35,939 bases of DNA from Cupriavidus gilardii (GCF_008801915.1 NZ_VZOV01000035.1:1-35939), one strand, 5' to 3'. Shown: positions 6,829 to 15,690, counted from the first letter of the stretch. Program-made: numbers and translations. Notes: generated from the letters alone by a model not told the origin.

Positions 6829-8178
6829 ATGGGACGGCGATCGCATACCCGTACGTTGACGCTTTGGATGAACGGCGCGTTCGTCGGCACCTGGCACTTC
6901 AGTCCACGTGCCGGCGATGTGCTGCAGTACGCGCCGGAGTGGGTCGCCTCGGACGTCGGGCGGCCCTTGTCCCTGTCGTTGCCCTTTACCCCCGGCAACG
7001 CACCGCATCGCGGAGACAAGGTGCGGGCCTACTTCGACAACCTGTTGCCGGATACCCGGGAGATTCGCGAGCGCATCGCGCGGCGGTATCGCACCGGTTC
7101 GACCGACGCCTTCGACCTGCTCGCCGAAATCGGCCGCGATTGCGTGGGCGCGCTGCAACTGCTGCCGGACGGCACCGTGCCTGAAGGTGTGCAGCCCGTC
7201 GAGGCGGAGCCGTTGACCGAGGCTCAGGTCGCGCAGGTGCTGCGCGGCACGCTGCGATCCGCGCCGCCGGGCTTCATTGACGAGCAGGACGAGTTCCGCA
7301 TCTCGATCGCCGGCGCCCAGGAAAAGACCGCGCTGTTGTTCTACAACGGCGCCTGGTGCCTGCCACGCGGCCAAACGCCCACCACGCACATCCTGAAGCT
7401 GCCGCTTGGCCTGGTCGGCGGGCGGAAGCTGAACATGACCGAATCGGTCGAGAACGAGTGGCTGTGCTCGCTGATCCTGCGCGAGTTCGGCCTGCCGGTC
7501 GCGCAGTGCGAACCGGTGCAGTTCGAGGATCTGAAGGCGCTCAGCGTGCAGCGATTCGACCGTATGTGGTGGCAAAGTCCGGACGGCGATCGTCGCCTCG
7601 TTCGCCTGCCGCAGGAGGACATGTGCCAGGCCAAGGGCGTGCCGCCGGCGGTCAAGTACGAAGCCGATGGCGGACCCGGCATCGACAGCATCATGGAAAC
7701 GCTGGCCGGCTCCACGACGCGCGACGAGGACCGCCGCACCTTCTTCCAGGCGCAAGTCCTGTTCTGGATGCTGCGGGCCACCGATGGACACGCAAAGAAC
7801 TTCAGCCTGTTCCTGCGTCCGGAAGGCCGGTACCAGATGACGCCGCTGTACGACGTGCTCTCGGCATACCCGATCATCGGAGAGGCGCCCGGCAAGCTGT
7901 CGCCGTTCCGGGTCAAGATGGCGATGGCCGTTCGAGCGCGCAATGCGCATTACCAGATGCGGGAAATCCAGCGCCGCCATTGGGTCGCCGTCGGCGAGCG
8001 ACATGGCGTGATCACGCCCGACGGACGCCCCGCTCGGTACGTGGTCGACGATCTGGCCGAACGCGCGCCACGGGTGGCACAGGCGATACGGCAAGCGCTG
8101 CCGAACGGCTTTCCCGAACCGCTGGCCGATTGCATTCTCGATGGAATGCTGGCCGAGGCGGCAAAGCTGGCCGGGTAG
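6829..8178 (+). CDS. hipA: HipA-like serine/threonine kinase toxin
   Basis: Toxin kinase of the HipAB system. In E. coli, HipA phosphorylates glutamyl-tRNA synthetase and causes growth arrest; the target here is inferred. From ATG 6829 the protein has 449 residues, full length for the family, with the N-subdomain 1 in about 8-115. FRISIAGAQEKTALL (156-170) contains the autophosphorylation Ser (159) and P-loop. ALSVQRFDR, RLPQEDMCQ and KYEADGGPGI are all close to E. coli HipA. ATDGHAKNFS holds the catalytic Asp319 and TPLYDVLSAYP the metal-binding Asp342. Every key residue is present, so an active kinase is expected. An upstream GTG at 6823, overlapping the hipB stop, is an alternative start. 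It converges with the lysR gene 3 bases beyond its end. Confidence 0.9.
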   Translation: MGRRSHTRTLTLWMNGAFVGTWHFSPRAGDVLQYAPEWVASDVGRPLSLSLPFTPGNAPHRGDKVRAYFDNLLPDTREIRERIARRYRTGSTDAFDLLAEIGRDCVGALQLLPDGTVPEGVQPVEAEPLTEAQVAQVLRGTLRSAPPGFIDEQDEFRISIAGAQEKTALLFYNGAWCLPRGQTPTTHILKLPLGLVGGRKLNMTESVENEWLCSLILREFGLPVAQCEPVQFEDLKALSVQRFDRMWWQSPDGDRRLVRLPQEDMCQAKGVPPAVKYEADGGPGIDSIMETLAGSTTRDEDRRTFFQAQVLFWMLRATDGHAKNFSLFLRPEGRYQMTPLYDVLSAYPIIGEAPGKLSPFRVKMAMAVRARNAHYQMREIQRRHWVAVGERHGVITPDGRPARYVVDDLAERAPRVAQAIRQALPNGFPEPLADCILDGMLAEAAKLAG

Positions 8179-8181
8179 CGA

Positions 8182-9117
8182 CTATTGCATCCCGAACCCT
8201 TCCTTCAGCGCTTCGCGCAGATAGTCCACCAATAGCCGCACCGGCCGCGGCAGCAGGGGACTGTACGGACGGATCGCGTAGATCGCATCGCCAAAGGCCC
8301 CCGAAGGCCGCCAACCGGGCAGCACGCGGACCAGCTTGCCCGCATTCAGATCGGCCTGCGCGGTGAAATCCGGCACCAGCGCGATGCCAAGGCCGCCCAG
8401 TGCGGCATCGCGCAGCGCCTCGCTGTTGTCCGCCGCGAAATTGCCCCGGATGCCGACGCTTTGCCGGGCGGCACCGCCTCTGACCGGCTCGAAGCTCCAG
8501 GTCGGCTGTTCGCCGCGGCGGAAGTAATGCAGGCAGTTGTGCGCGGTCAGGTCGGACGGCGACGCAGGCGTGCCGTGGCGCCGCAAATAGGCGCGCGTGG
8601 CAACCAGCACCGTGCCGGTGCGGCACAGCGTCCAGGCGATATGCGTATCCGGTGCGCGAGAGGCGTGGCGTACCGCCAGGTCGAATCCCTCCCGCGCCAG
8701 CGAGGCGAAGCTGTCCGACAGTTCCAGCTCGACGCGGATCTGCGGATACATCGCCAGAAATGGCGGCAGCCTGGGCACGATCTGCTGGCGGCCCAGCGCG
8801 ACCGGCGCCGTCATCCGCACCAGCCCGCGCGGCTCGCCGCCCATGTCCTTGACGTCGCCGAAGCTGCGCTCGATCGACTCGAATGGTATGCGCGTCGCGT
8901 CCACCAGCCGCTGACCCGCCTCGGTCAGGCGGACGCTGCGCGTGGTGCGCTGCACCAGCGGGATGCCGGCCGCCCGCTCCAGTTCCGCGATGCGCTGGCT
9001 CATCGCGCCCTTGCTGATGCCCAGCTGCGTTGCAGCAGCGGTATAGCTGCCGACGTCGCCGAGCACCACCAGCGAGTGCAAGTGCACCCACAGCGATTCG
9101 ATCTTTTGCTTGTCCAT
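8182..9117 (-). CDS. LysR-family transcriptional regulator
   Basis: LysR-type regulator of 311 residues, divergent from mmsA (152 bases between starts) and so its probable controller. The N-terminal winged HTH covers about residues 10-68 (GSYTAAATQLGISKGAMSQR, ELERAAGIPLVQRTTRSVRLTEAG). Residues 95-300 form the periplasmic-binding-like effector domain. The HTH-effector style (RTTRSVRLTEAG, then GLVRMTAPVALGRQQIVP) resembles the CrgA/DmlR group, whose members often act near their own gene. A palindrome GTTCA-T-TGAAC lies 15 bases ahead of its start codon. Confidence 0.9.
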   Translation of the reverse strand: MDKQKIESLWVHLHSLVVLGDVGSYTAAATQLGISKGAMSQRIAELERAAGIPLVQRTTRSVRLTEAGQRLVDATRIPFESIERSFGDVKDMGGEPRGLVRMTAPVALGRQQIVPRLPPFLAMYPQIRVELELSDSFASLAREGFDLAVRHASRAPDTHIAWTLCRTGTVLVATRAYLRRHGTPASPSDLTAHNCLHYFRRGEQPTWSFEPVRGGAARQSVGIRGNFAADNSEALRDAALGGLGIALVPDFTAQADLNAGKLVRVLPGWRPSGAFGDAIYAIRPYSPLLPRPVRLLVDYLREALKEGFGMQ

Positions 9118-9131
9118 CGGCGGATTGTTTA

Positions 9132-9142
9132 GTTCATTGAAC
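9132..9142. promoter_or_regulatory. Candidate LysR operator between lysR and mmsA
   Basis: A perfect 11-bp palindrome GTTCA-T-TGAAC lies 15 bases upstream of the lysR start and about 130 bases upstream of mmsA. LysR-type proteins commonly bind dyads containing T-N11-A in divergent promoters. It would suit autoregulation; which gene it controls is inference. Confidence 0.45.
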
Positions 9143-9206
9143 AGTGAGTCAAGCGTGGCGCTATTGAATGGGCCGGGGAGCGACGCCTACACTGGGCCCA
9201 TTCCAC

Positions 9207-9256
9207 CGATTCCAGAACTGATTCCGGAACTGAATCCCAGAACTGAATCCCAGAAC
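9207..9256 (+). repeat. Four tandem 12-13 bp repeats in the mmsA leader
   Basis: Two exact 13-base units TGAATCCCAGAAC (9231-9243, 9244-9256) are preceded by two related 12-base units (9207-9218 and TGATTCCGGAAC at 9219-9230). The array ends two bases before the mmsA ribosome site AAGGAG (9258-9263). It lies in the 5' untranslated region. Confidence 0.8.
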
Positions 9257-9269
9257 CAAGGAGCCCGAG

Positions 9270-10790
9270 ATGACCCAAGCGCATGCCTATATCGACCGTG
9301 CCGACGTCGGCCACTACATCGGCGGCCAGCGTACGAGCGGCAGCAGCCAGCGCCGGCAGGACGTGTTCAATCCGGCCACCGGCGAAGCCGCGCGCAAGGT
9401 TGTGCTCGGTGAAGTGGCCGATGTCGACGCTGCCGTCGCTGCGGCGGCCGCTGCGTTCCCGGCCTGGGCCGACACGCCGCCGATCCGCCGCGCCCGCGTG
9501 ATGCAGCGCTTCCTGCAGCTGATGAACCAGCATCGCGACACGCTGGCCGCGATCATCACCGCCGAGCACGGCAAGGTCTTCTCCGACGCGCAGGGCGAAG
9601 TGATGCGCGGCATCGACGTGATCGAGTTCGCCTGCGGCATTCCGCAACTGCTGAAGGGCGATTACACCGACCAGGTCAGCACCGGCATCGACAACTGGAC
9701 CATGCGCCAGCCGCTCGGCGTGGTGACCGGCATCACGCCGTTCAACTTCCCGTGCATGGTGCCGTGCTGGATGTTCCCGGTCGCGATCGCCGCCGGCAAT
9801 ACCTTCGTGCTCAAGCCCAGCGAGCGCGATCCGAGCGCAAGCCTGTTCATGGCCGATCTGCTCGCCGAGGCGGGTTTGCCGGCGGGCGTGTTCAACGTTG
9901 TGCAGGGCGACAAGGTCGTGGTCGATGCGCTGATCGCGCATCCGGAAGTGAAGGCCGTCAGCTTCGTCGGCTCCACGCCGATCGCGCAGGCAATCAGCGA
10001 GCGTGCCGCGCAATTCGGCAAGCGCGTGCAGGCCCTGGGCGGCGCCAAGAACCATCTGGTGGTGATGCCCGATGCCGATCCCGAAATGGCCATCGACGCG
10101 CTGATCGGCGCGGCCTATGGCTCGGCCGGCGAGCGCTGCATGGCGGTGTCGGTTGCGGTGCTGGTCGGCGACACCGCCGATCGCCTGATTCCGAAGCTGG
10201 CCGAACGCGCCCGCGCGCTGAAGATCGACAACGGCATGAATCCCGAAGCCGAAATGGGTCCGGTGGTCACGCGGCAGGCGCTGGAACGGATCGAAGGCTA
10301 TATCGGCCTGGGCGTGGAAGAGGGCGCGACCCTGGTGCTCGATGGCCGCAACCATCGCGTGCCGGGCCATGAAGGCGGCTTCTTCACCGGCGCCACGCTG
10401 TTCGACAACGTCACGCCGCAGATGCGGATCTATCGCGAGGAAATCTTCGGCCCGGTGCTGGCCTGCGTCCGCGTCAAGGACTTTGCCGAGGCGGTCGAGC
10501 TGATCAACGCGCACGAATTCGGCAACGGCGTGGCGTGCTACACCAGCGATGGCGGCGTCGCCCGCGAATTCGCGCGCCGGATCCAGGTGGGCATGGTCGG
10601 CATCAATGTGCCGATCCCCGTGCCGATGGCCTGGCACGGCTTCGGCGGCTGGAAGCGCAGCCTGTTTGGCGACACCCACGCCTATGGCGAAGAGGGCGTG
10701 CGCTTCTACACCAAGCAGAAGTCCGTGATGCAGCGGTGGCCGCAGAGCATCGGCAAGGGCGCGGAGTTCGCGATGCCGACGGCGAAGTAA
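9270..10790 (+). CDS. mmsA: CoA-acylating methylmalonate-semialdehyde dehydrogenase
   Basis: Aldehyde dehydrogenase superfamily enzyme, 506 residues, matching the MmsA group: NAD-dependent, CoA-acylating oxidation of (methyl)malonate semialdehyde to propionyl- or acetyl-CoA in valine, beta-alanine or inositol breakdown. Seen: the start-domain tail GHYIGG, the cofactor-binding ITPFNFPCMVPCWMFP (155-170), LKPSERDPS (181-189), the Gly-rich SFVGSTPIAQ (231-240) and the catalytic Cys290 in AYGSAGERCMAVSVAVLVG, the characteristic MmsA form. RBS AAGGAG is six bases from the ATG. There is no mmsB or acyl-CoA dehydrogenase next to it; the divergent LysR gene is the likely regulator. A strong terminator follows. 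Confidence 0.92.
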   Translation: MTQAHAYIDRADVGHYIGGQRTSGSSQRRQDVFNPATGEAARKVVLGEVADVDAAVAAAAAAFPAWADTPPIRRARVMQRFLQLMNQHRDTLAAIITAEHGKVFSDAQGEVMRGIDVIEFACGIPQLLKGDYTDQVSTGIDNWTMRQPLGVVTGITPFNFPCMVPCWMFPVAIAAGNTFVLKPSERDPSASLFMADLLAEAGLPAGVFNVVQGDKVVVDALIAHPEVKAVSFVGSTPIAQAISERAAQFGKRVQALGGAKNHLVVMPDADPEMAIDALIGAAYGSAGERCMAVSVAVLVGDTADRLIPKLAERARALKIDNGMNPEAEMGPVVTRQALERIEGYIGLGVEEGATLVLDGRNHRVPGHEGGFFTGATLFDNVTPQMRIYREEIFGPVLACVRVKDFAEAVELINAHEFGNGVACYTSDGGVAREFARRIQVGMVGINVPIPVPMAWHGFGGWKRSLFGDTHAYGEEGVRFYTKQKSVMQRWPQSIGKGAEFAMPTAK

Positions 10791-10818
10791 GGCGCGCCGC
10801 AAGCGGCGACATCCGACG

Positions 10819-10855
10819 GCGCCGGCGGGGTGAATACCCGCCGGCGCTTTTTTTT
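10819..10855 (+). terminator. Rho-independent terminator after mmsA
   Basis: GCGCCGGCGGG (10819-10829) pairs perfectly with CCCGCCGGCGC (10837-10847), a 7-base loop, followed by eight T (10848-10855). It is 29 bases after the mmsA stop. Confidence 0.92.
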
Positions 10856-11073
10856 GCGCCGAATGCTTCAACGCCGGGACGCTGCCCTTGTTCAAGATAG
10901 CGAAACATGCGTGGCATGCATGAAGCCCCCCGCGTTAGTTTGCACGTGCTGTTCCCCGCGCTGGATTGACGTCAACGCCGGAATGTCTCGAACGCGAGAA
11001 CACCGGCATTCGAGCACGCCGATCCCGCCAGCAGGAAGCACCGCGAATATCGGCAGATAAAGGGAGACAAACC
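10856..11073. other. Intergenic region ahead of the Bug/CoA-transferase operon
   Basis: No gene seen. A perfect palindrome TTGACGTCAA lies at 10966-10975. Directly after it is a nested dyad: GCCGG (10977-10981), TCTCG (10986-10990), CGAGA (10995-10999), CCGGC (11003-11007). These are candidate operator or leader structures for the operon starting at 11074. Confidence 0.4.
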
Positions 11074-12060
11074 ATGAACACGCGCAGGCAATGGCTGGCA
11101 GCCATGCTGGCACTGACCGCTTCATCGATGGCTTCACCGATGGCGTTTGCCCAGGACAACGAAGGCTGGCCGAACCGCCCGGTCAAGCTGGTCGTCGCCA
11201 GTGCGGCCGGGGGCGGTACGGATACGCTCGCGCGCCTTCTTGCCGAGCAACTCGGCTCGGTGTTCGGCAAGCCCTTCGTGGTCGAGAACAAGCCCGGCGC
11301 GAACGGCTTGATTGCCAGCGAAACCGTGTCCGCCGCAAGCCCGGACGGCTACACACTACTGCTTACCTATGCCGGCGCGATGGTCGTCAACCCTGCGCTT
11401 TACACGCGCGCGCCCGATCCGCTCAAGCGTTTCGAACCGATTGCGCAGATCGGCAGCTTCGGCAACCTGATGGTGGCCTCGCCCAAGGTGCCGGTCCACA
11501 ACCTGAAGGAGCTTGTGGCCTATGTCAGGCAGCGCCCGGGCCAACTCAGCTACGGATCGTGGGGCATGGGATCGGGTGGGCATCTGACCATGGAGAGCTT
11601 TCTGAAGAAGGCGAATCTCGACATGGTTCACGCGCCGTACAAAGGCACCGCCGCCGTGGCGACGGACGTTCAGAGCGGTCTGTTGCCCGTCGGCTGGGTC
11701 GACGTCAGCTCGCAGATCGGCCTCGTCAAAGCCGGCCGGCTGGTGCCGATCGCCGTCAGCGGCTCCAGTCGCTTGCCGCAGTTCCCGAATGTGCCGACCA
11801 TGGGAGAGCAAGGCTATCCGTTTCCGACCACCAGCTGGTACGGCATGTTCGCGCCGGCGGGCACACCCGGGGCGCTGGTGGAGCGGTTGAACAAGGAGGT
11901 GGTGCGCGCCATCGCGACGCCGGCGTTTCGCGACCGCCTGACCGCGCTGAACCTCCCTGTCGCTCCGGCCCTGACGCCGGCGCAGTTCCGGAAAGTGGTC
12001 GCCGACGATACGGTGGCATGGCAACGCATTGCACAGGACGCCGGCGTCAAGCCGGAGTGA
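11074..12060 (+). CDS. Bug-family (TTT) periplasmic substrate-binding protein
   Basis: Exported solute-binding protein of the Bordetella uptake gene / tripartite tricarboxylate transporter receptor family, 328 residues. Signal peptide 1-26 (MNTRRQWLAAMLALTASSMA.. cleavage after AFA), then the family signature WPNRPVKLVVASAAGGGTDTLARLLA and VENKPGANGLIASE. The start is set at 11074 because AGGGAG is close upstream and a signal peptide begins there; the frame runs further back without coding character. No TctA/TctB membrane genes are near, so it is an orphan. It probably forms an operon with the CoA-transferase gene 6 bases downstream, suggesting uptake of a carboxylate that is then activated as a CoA ester; the ligand is unknown. 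Confidence 0.9.
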   Translation: MNTRRQWLAAMLALTASSMASPMAFAQDNEGWPNRPVKLVVASAAGGGTDTLARLLAEQLGSVFGKPFVVENKPGANGLIASETVSAASPDGYTLLLTYAGAMVVNPALYTRAPDPLKRFEPIAQIGSFGNLMVASPKVPVHNLKELVAYVRQRPGQLSYGSWGMGSGGHLTMESFLKKANLDMVHAPYKGTAAVATDVQSGLLPVGWVDVSSQIGLVKAGRLVPIAVSGSSRLPQFPNVPTMGEQGYPFPTTSWYGMFAPAGTPGALVERLNKEVVRAIATPAFRDRLTALNLPVAPALTPAQFRKVVADDTVAWQRIAQDAGVKPE

Positions 12061-12066
12061 GAAGGC

Positions 12067-13242
12067 ATGAAATCCAGTAGTTCGTTCGATAAAAGCGGCG
12101 TGGATGCGGCCATGTTGGCCGGTCTGCGCGTCGTCGATTTCGGCCAGTTCATCGCAGCGCCGTCGGCGGGACAAGTCCTGGCCGATCTGGGCGCCGATGT
12201 GATCAAGGTCGAGCCTCCGGGCGGCGATGCAAGCCGTCGCTCGGGCTGGCAGGCGGATGCCTGTGGCCCCATGTTTTCCGCATATAACCGCGGCAAGCGT
12301 TCGATCGTCCTCGATCTGCGCCGCGCGGAGGATCGTCGCGTGGCGATGGATCTGGTGCGCCGCGCCGATGTGGTGCTGCAGAACGCGCGTCCGGGCGTGA
12401 TGGAGAAGTACGGGCTTGGCGCCGAGCAGCTTCGGGGTGTGCTTCCCCGGCTTGTCTACGGCTCCGTCAACGGCTTCGGCGACAGTGGGCCGGCGGCGGC
12501 GCGTCCGGGCCTCGATATCGCCGCGCAGGCCGAAAGCGGAATGATGAGCATGAACGGAGATGCCCACGCCGATCCGACGCGCGTGGGGTTCACGGTTGTC
12601 GATGTGCTGGCCGGCCGTACGCTGGCGACGGGCGTGCTCGCCGCGCTGGCGCGCCGTGGCATCACCGGACAAGGCGCCCACGTCAAGGTGTCGCTGATCG
12701 ACGTGGCAGCCGATGCGCTGAGCCAGCAATGGGCCGAGTACCAGTTGCTCGACGCGGCGCCGTCACGCTGCGGCAATGGCCAGCCGACGATGGCGCCGGC
12801 GGCGGATGTGGTACCGACTGCCGACGGCAGAATCGTGATCTCGGCCTATCTGCAGGACCACTTTGCCCGCTTGTGCGAATGCCTGGGACTGCCGGAACTC
12901 GCGCAAGACCCACGCTTTCACGACAACGCCGCGCGCGTGGCGAATCGACCGGCCTTGCTCCGCATGCTTGCCGGCGCGTTGTCGGCGCTGACTACCGAGG
13001 AAGCTTGCCGAACGCTCAATGCCGCTGGGGTCGTCTGCGGCGCGGTGCGCGACCTGCGCGATGCCATCCAATACGCGCAGGCCACGACACCGGAACGAGT
13101 GATCAGCGTGCCGTCACCCGGCAACCGGACACTGCGCATGCCGGCCTTGCCCATGACGATCGACGACGGAAGGCCGCGCGATGCTGCGCTTCCCGATCTC
13201 GGCCAGCACACGGCCGAGATCCTTGCCGAACTGGACCGATAG
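12067..13242 (+). CDS. CaiB/BaiF-type class III CoA-transferase
   Basis: Cytoplasmic family III CoA-transferase of 391 residues; moves CoA between an acyl-CoA donor and a carboxylic acid. Family features: LAGLRVVDFGQFIAAPSAGQ (18-37) at the N-terminus, LGADVIKVEPPGGD (41-54), NRGKRSIVLDL, and the catalytic Asp179 expected in GFTVVDVLAGRTLATGVLAAL. The C-terminal small domain contains the RTLNAAGVVCGAVRDL stretch. It lies 6 bases after the Bug gene and probably shares its transcript. The substrate cannot be read from the sequence; these pairs are common in Bordetella, Cupriavidus and relatives. Confidence 0.9.
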   Translation: MKSSSSFDKSGVDAAMLAGLRVVDFGQFIAAPSAGQVLADLGADVIKVEPPGGDASRRSGWQADACGPMFSAYNRGKRSIVLDLRRAEDRRVAMDLVRRADVVLQNARPGVMEKYGLGAEQLRGVLPRLVYGSVNGFGDSGPAAARPGLDIAAQAESGMMSMNGDAHADPTRVGFTVVDVLAGRTLATGVLAALARRGITGQGAHVKVSLIDVAADALSQQWAEYQLLDAAPSRCGNGQPTMAPAADVVPTADGRIVISAYLQDHFARLCECLGLPELAQDPRFHDNAARVANRPALLRMLAGALSALTTEEACRTLNAAGVVCGAVRDLRDAIQYAQATTPERVISVPSPGNRTLRMPALPMTIDDGRPRDAALPDLGQHTAEILAELDR

Positions 13243-13454
13243 CGCGAACGCCGATTGGTAACCGGTCCGGGCGCCGCGCATTCATAACAACGTTTTTGTC
13301 AGGGTTAATGCCCGCCATTGCCGATGCTGGCAAAATCCGCACCGTGGCCCGTTGGGGCAAGCCATGAACCTGCCGAATTGCTGAATTGCATCGCGCAGGT
13401 TTTTTACATCGTAATTTCGTACTGATCGATATAAAAATAACCGGTATAACACCA

Positions 13455-14681
13455 ATGACCAGCGTGTCTACCACACCCTCCTCGACTCGCACGGCGGCGG
13501 CCATGCCGTTCGCCGTCTATATCCTCGGACTGACCGTCTTTTGCCTGACCACCTCGGAATTCATGGTGGCCGGCATGATGCCGTCGCTGGCCGCGGCCTT
13601 CGGTGTGCCGGTCGAACGCATCGGCTATCTGGTGTCGATCTACGCCGCCGGCATGGTGCTCGGTGGGCCGGTGCTGACCGTGGCACTGGCGCGCGTTCCG
13701 CTGCGTCCGGCGTTGCTCGGATTGCTGGCCACGTATATGGTCGGGCAGATCGGCTGCGCGATGGCGGATGATTATCTGGTGATGGCGATCGGCCGTGCGG
13801 TGACCGGCATCGCCGCATCCGCGTGCTTCGGCATCGTGCTGTCGATGTGCGCGGAGATGGTGGCGCCGGAGGTGCGCGGGCGCGCTGCGGCGATCGTGAT
13901 CGGCGGCCTGATGATCGCCACGGTCGCAGGCTTGCCGCTGGCTACGCTGGTCGACCTGCACCTTGGCTGGCGAGCGAGCTTCTGGGTGCTGGTGGTGCTG
14001 ACCGGCCTTTGTGTGCTGGCGGTGCGTTGGAGGATTCCCGCGACATTGACGACCAGTACCAAGGGCATGCGCAGCGAACTGGCCTCGCTGGCCAATCGCG
14101 AGCTGTGGGCCGCCTATACGACCAGCGCGCTGATCATCGGCGCGACCTTTGCCGGCTTCAGCTATTTCGCGCTGGTGCTGACCAAGGTGTCGGGATACTC
14201 GCCGTCTTCGATTCCCGCGCTGCTGGGCCTGTATGGCCTGGCGACGGTCATCGGCAACGCAATGATCGGCCGCTTCGCCGATCGGCATACGATGCGCATC
14301 CTCTTGTGGGGATTGGTGGTGCTGGCGGCAGCATTGGCATTGTTTGCCGTCTACGCCGATCAGCCGCTGGTTGCCGTCATCGCGATGCTGCTGGTTGGCC
14401 TGACGGGCGTATCGCTGAATCCGGCGATGGTCGTGCGCGTGATGCGCGCCGCCCCGCCCGGACCGCTGGTCAATACGATGCATACCGCGGTAATCAATAT
14501 CGGCCTGATGTCGGGCTCGTGGCTCGGCGGCGTGGGCATCAGCCAGGGCTGGGGGCTGCGGTCGCCGCTGTGGGTCGGCACGGTATTGGCCGTGGCCGGC
14601 GTAGTGGCGGTGCTGCCCTATGCGCTGCGGCGATCGCAGGTGTCTGGTGCGGGCTTTCAGGCGGAGTGCGCGAAGGGATAG
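13455..14681 (+). CDS. MFS transporter, DHA1-like exporter
   Basis: Major facilitator superfamily permease of 408 residues with 12 predicted membrane helices. The opening YILGLTVFCLTTSEFMVAGMMPSLAAAFGVPVERIGYLVS is typical of the AraJ/YdhP/Cml-like DHA1 branch that exports sugars or drugs. A motif-A-like loop (MIGRFADRHTMR) lies between helices 8 and 9. ATG 13455 is chosen as the start; no clear Shine-Dalgarno is present, and MPFAV further in (13503) is an alternative. The 212-base region upstream has an AT-rich stretch around 13400-13450 likely to hold the promoter. The substrate is unknown. Confidence 0.88.
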   Translation: MTSVSTTPSSTRTAAAMPFAVYILGLTVFCLTTSEFMVAGMMPSLAAAFGVPVERIGYLVSIYAAGMVLGGPVLTVALARVPLRPALLGLLATYMVGQIGCAMADDYLVMAIGRAVTGIAASACFGIVLSMCAEMVAPEVRGRAAAIVIGGLMIATVAGLPLATLVDLHLGWRASFWVLVVLTGLCVLAVRWRIPATLTTSTKGMRSELASLANRELWAAYTTSALIIGATFAGFSYFALVLTKVSGYSPSSIPALLGLYGLATVIGNAMIGRFADRHTMRILLWGLVVLAAALALFAVYADQPLVAVIAMLLVGLTGVSLNPAMVVRVMRAAPPGPLVNTMHTAVINIGLMSGSWLGGVGISQGWGLRSPLWVGTVLAVAGVVAVLPYALRRSQVSGAGFQAECAKG

Positions 14682-14705
14682 ACTTGCTTCGCGCGTCCGT
14701 TTCCA

Positions 14706-15212
14706 TCAATCGCGCGAGAACACCGCGCCCTTGCCAGGCCGGATATAGCGCGGCGTCGGAAGGCCCATCGCCTTCGCGGCATTGAGGATGCCGTCCTCGA
14801 TCGCCCCGGCGTCGCGCACGCCTTGATATTCGCCGTCCTTGAAAATCACGTTGGCGCCGTAGACCACCATGAATCCTTCCGCTGCCTCCTTGGCGTCCGC
14901 CGGAACGGAAAAGGTATGGACCGAGCCGCCGGGCTCATACAGATAGCTGCCGGCGGTCTGGCGATCGTCCGGGTATTCGACGTAGTTCCATTCGCCTTTC
15001 GTCGTAAAGAAGTGGACGGTGCCGGTGTGGAAGTGCGGGGGCAGCGTCGTGCCCGGTTCGAACTTGCCGTACAGCACCCAGACGCCGTTCTCGCGGTCGA
15101 GGAAGAGCGGAATGATCGTCGAGCCCGGCTCGGAACCGGCGAATTCCACCGCGTCATGGATATTCACCGTCAGCAGGCGGTCTTGATGTGTGACGACCTT
15201 GGGCAAGGCCAT
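14706..15212 (-). CDS. Cupin protein of the 2,4'-dihydroxyacetophenone dioxygenase type
   Basis: Cupin-fold protein of 168 residues, similar to 2,4'-dihydroxyacetophenone dioxygenase and related ring-side-chain cleaving enzymes. The metal site is visible as HFHTGTVH (His60, His62, His67) with His99 in GGSVHTF; FFTTKGEWNYVEYPDD and SYLYEPGGS are typical for this group. The start at 15212 follows AGGAG; the longer frame upstream is not coding. It is the third gene of the minus-strand unit Bug, SnoaL, cupin under the twin palindromes. It probably oxidises an aromatic or other carbonyl intermediate; the exact substrate is inference. Confidence 0.8.
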   Translation of the reverse strand: MALPKVVTHQDRLLTVNIHDAVEFAGSEPGSTIIPLFLDRENGVWVLYGKFEPGTTLPPHFHTGTVHFFTTKGEWNYVEYPDDRQTAGSYLYEPGGSVHTFSVPADAKEAAEGFMVVYGANVIFKDGEYQGVRDAGAIEDGILNAAKAMGLPTPRYIRPGKGAVFSRD

Positions 15213-15255
15213 GATTTGAATCTCCTCTGATGGGGGATGGTTCTGCTGATACCGT

Positions 15256-15690
15256 TCACAGAAGACCAAGCGCGCGCAACTTGGCATCCGGCGCGGAGTA
15301 CGGGCGCTCGCAGATGATCTTGTCCGAGCCCGGCGCGAATTCGAACGTGGCGGCAATCCGGATGCGGAAGGTGCGGCCGGTCGGCTCATAGGTCTTGCCA
15401 TTGGCCTTCAACGGGCCAAGATGCGTGCCCTGCAGCCAGAATTCGACCAGCACGGTATCGCCATCGGCCGCAATGGCAATGATCTCGTTCTTCAGGTCCG
15501 GAAAGGGCACCCGCGACGAATCGAAATACCCGCGCACCTCGGCCTCGCCATCGAATACCACCCCACTGCCGTGCATCTCGTAGCGCGGATGCGCGAAGGT
15601 ATCGATCACGGCGTCCCAATCGTGGACGCACTCCAGCGCCATATGGTCGCGTACGGTCTGGATGCGGGCTTCATTCAAGGTGGAAGACAT
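15256..15690 (-). CDS. SnoaL-like / NTF2-fold protein
   Basis: Small alpha+beta-barrel protein of 144 residues of the SnoaL/NTF2-like group, cytoplasmic. MSSTLNEARIQTVRDHMALE leads into HDWDAVIDTFAHPRYEMHGSG and EVRGYFDSSRVPFPDLKNEI, the usual SnoaL layout, and ends ERPYSAPDAKLRALGLL. Members act as polyketide cyclases, isomerases, dehydratases or hydratases. An ATG at 15714 gives eight more residues; neither start has a clear ribosome site. It is in the same direction and between the Bug and cupin genes, so probably one operon. The function is likely a step in the same catabolic route. Confidence 0.8.
   Translation of the reverse strand: MSSTLNEARIQTVRDHMALECVHDWDAVIDTFAHPRYEMHGSGVVFDGEAEVRGYFDSSRVPFPDLKNEIIAIAADGDTVLVEFWLQGTHLGPLKANGKTYEPTGRTFRIRIAATFEFAPGSDKIICERPYSAPDAKLRALGLL

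Noticed and set aside
9129..10895. 588-codon minus-strand open frame opposite mmsA
   Set aside because: His/Arg/Ala-rich antisense shadow of mmsA, which has the complete aldehyde dehydrogenase motifs.
13404..14483. 359-codon minus-strand open frame opposite the MFS gene
   Set aside because: Composition is Arg/His/Gln-rich antisense; the plus strand encodes 12 clear membrane helices.
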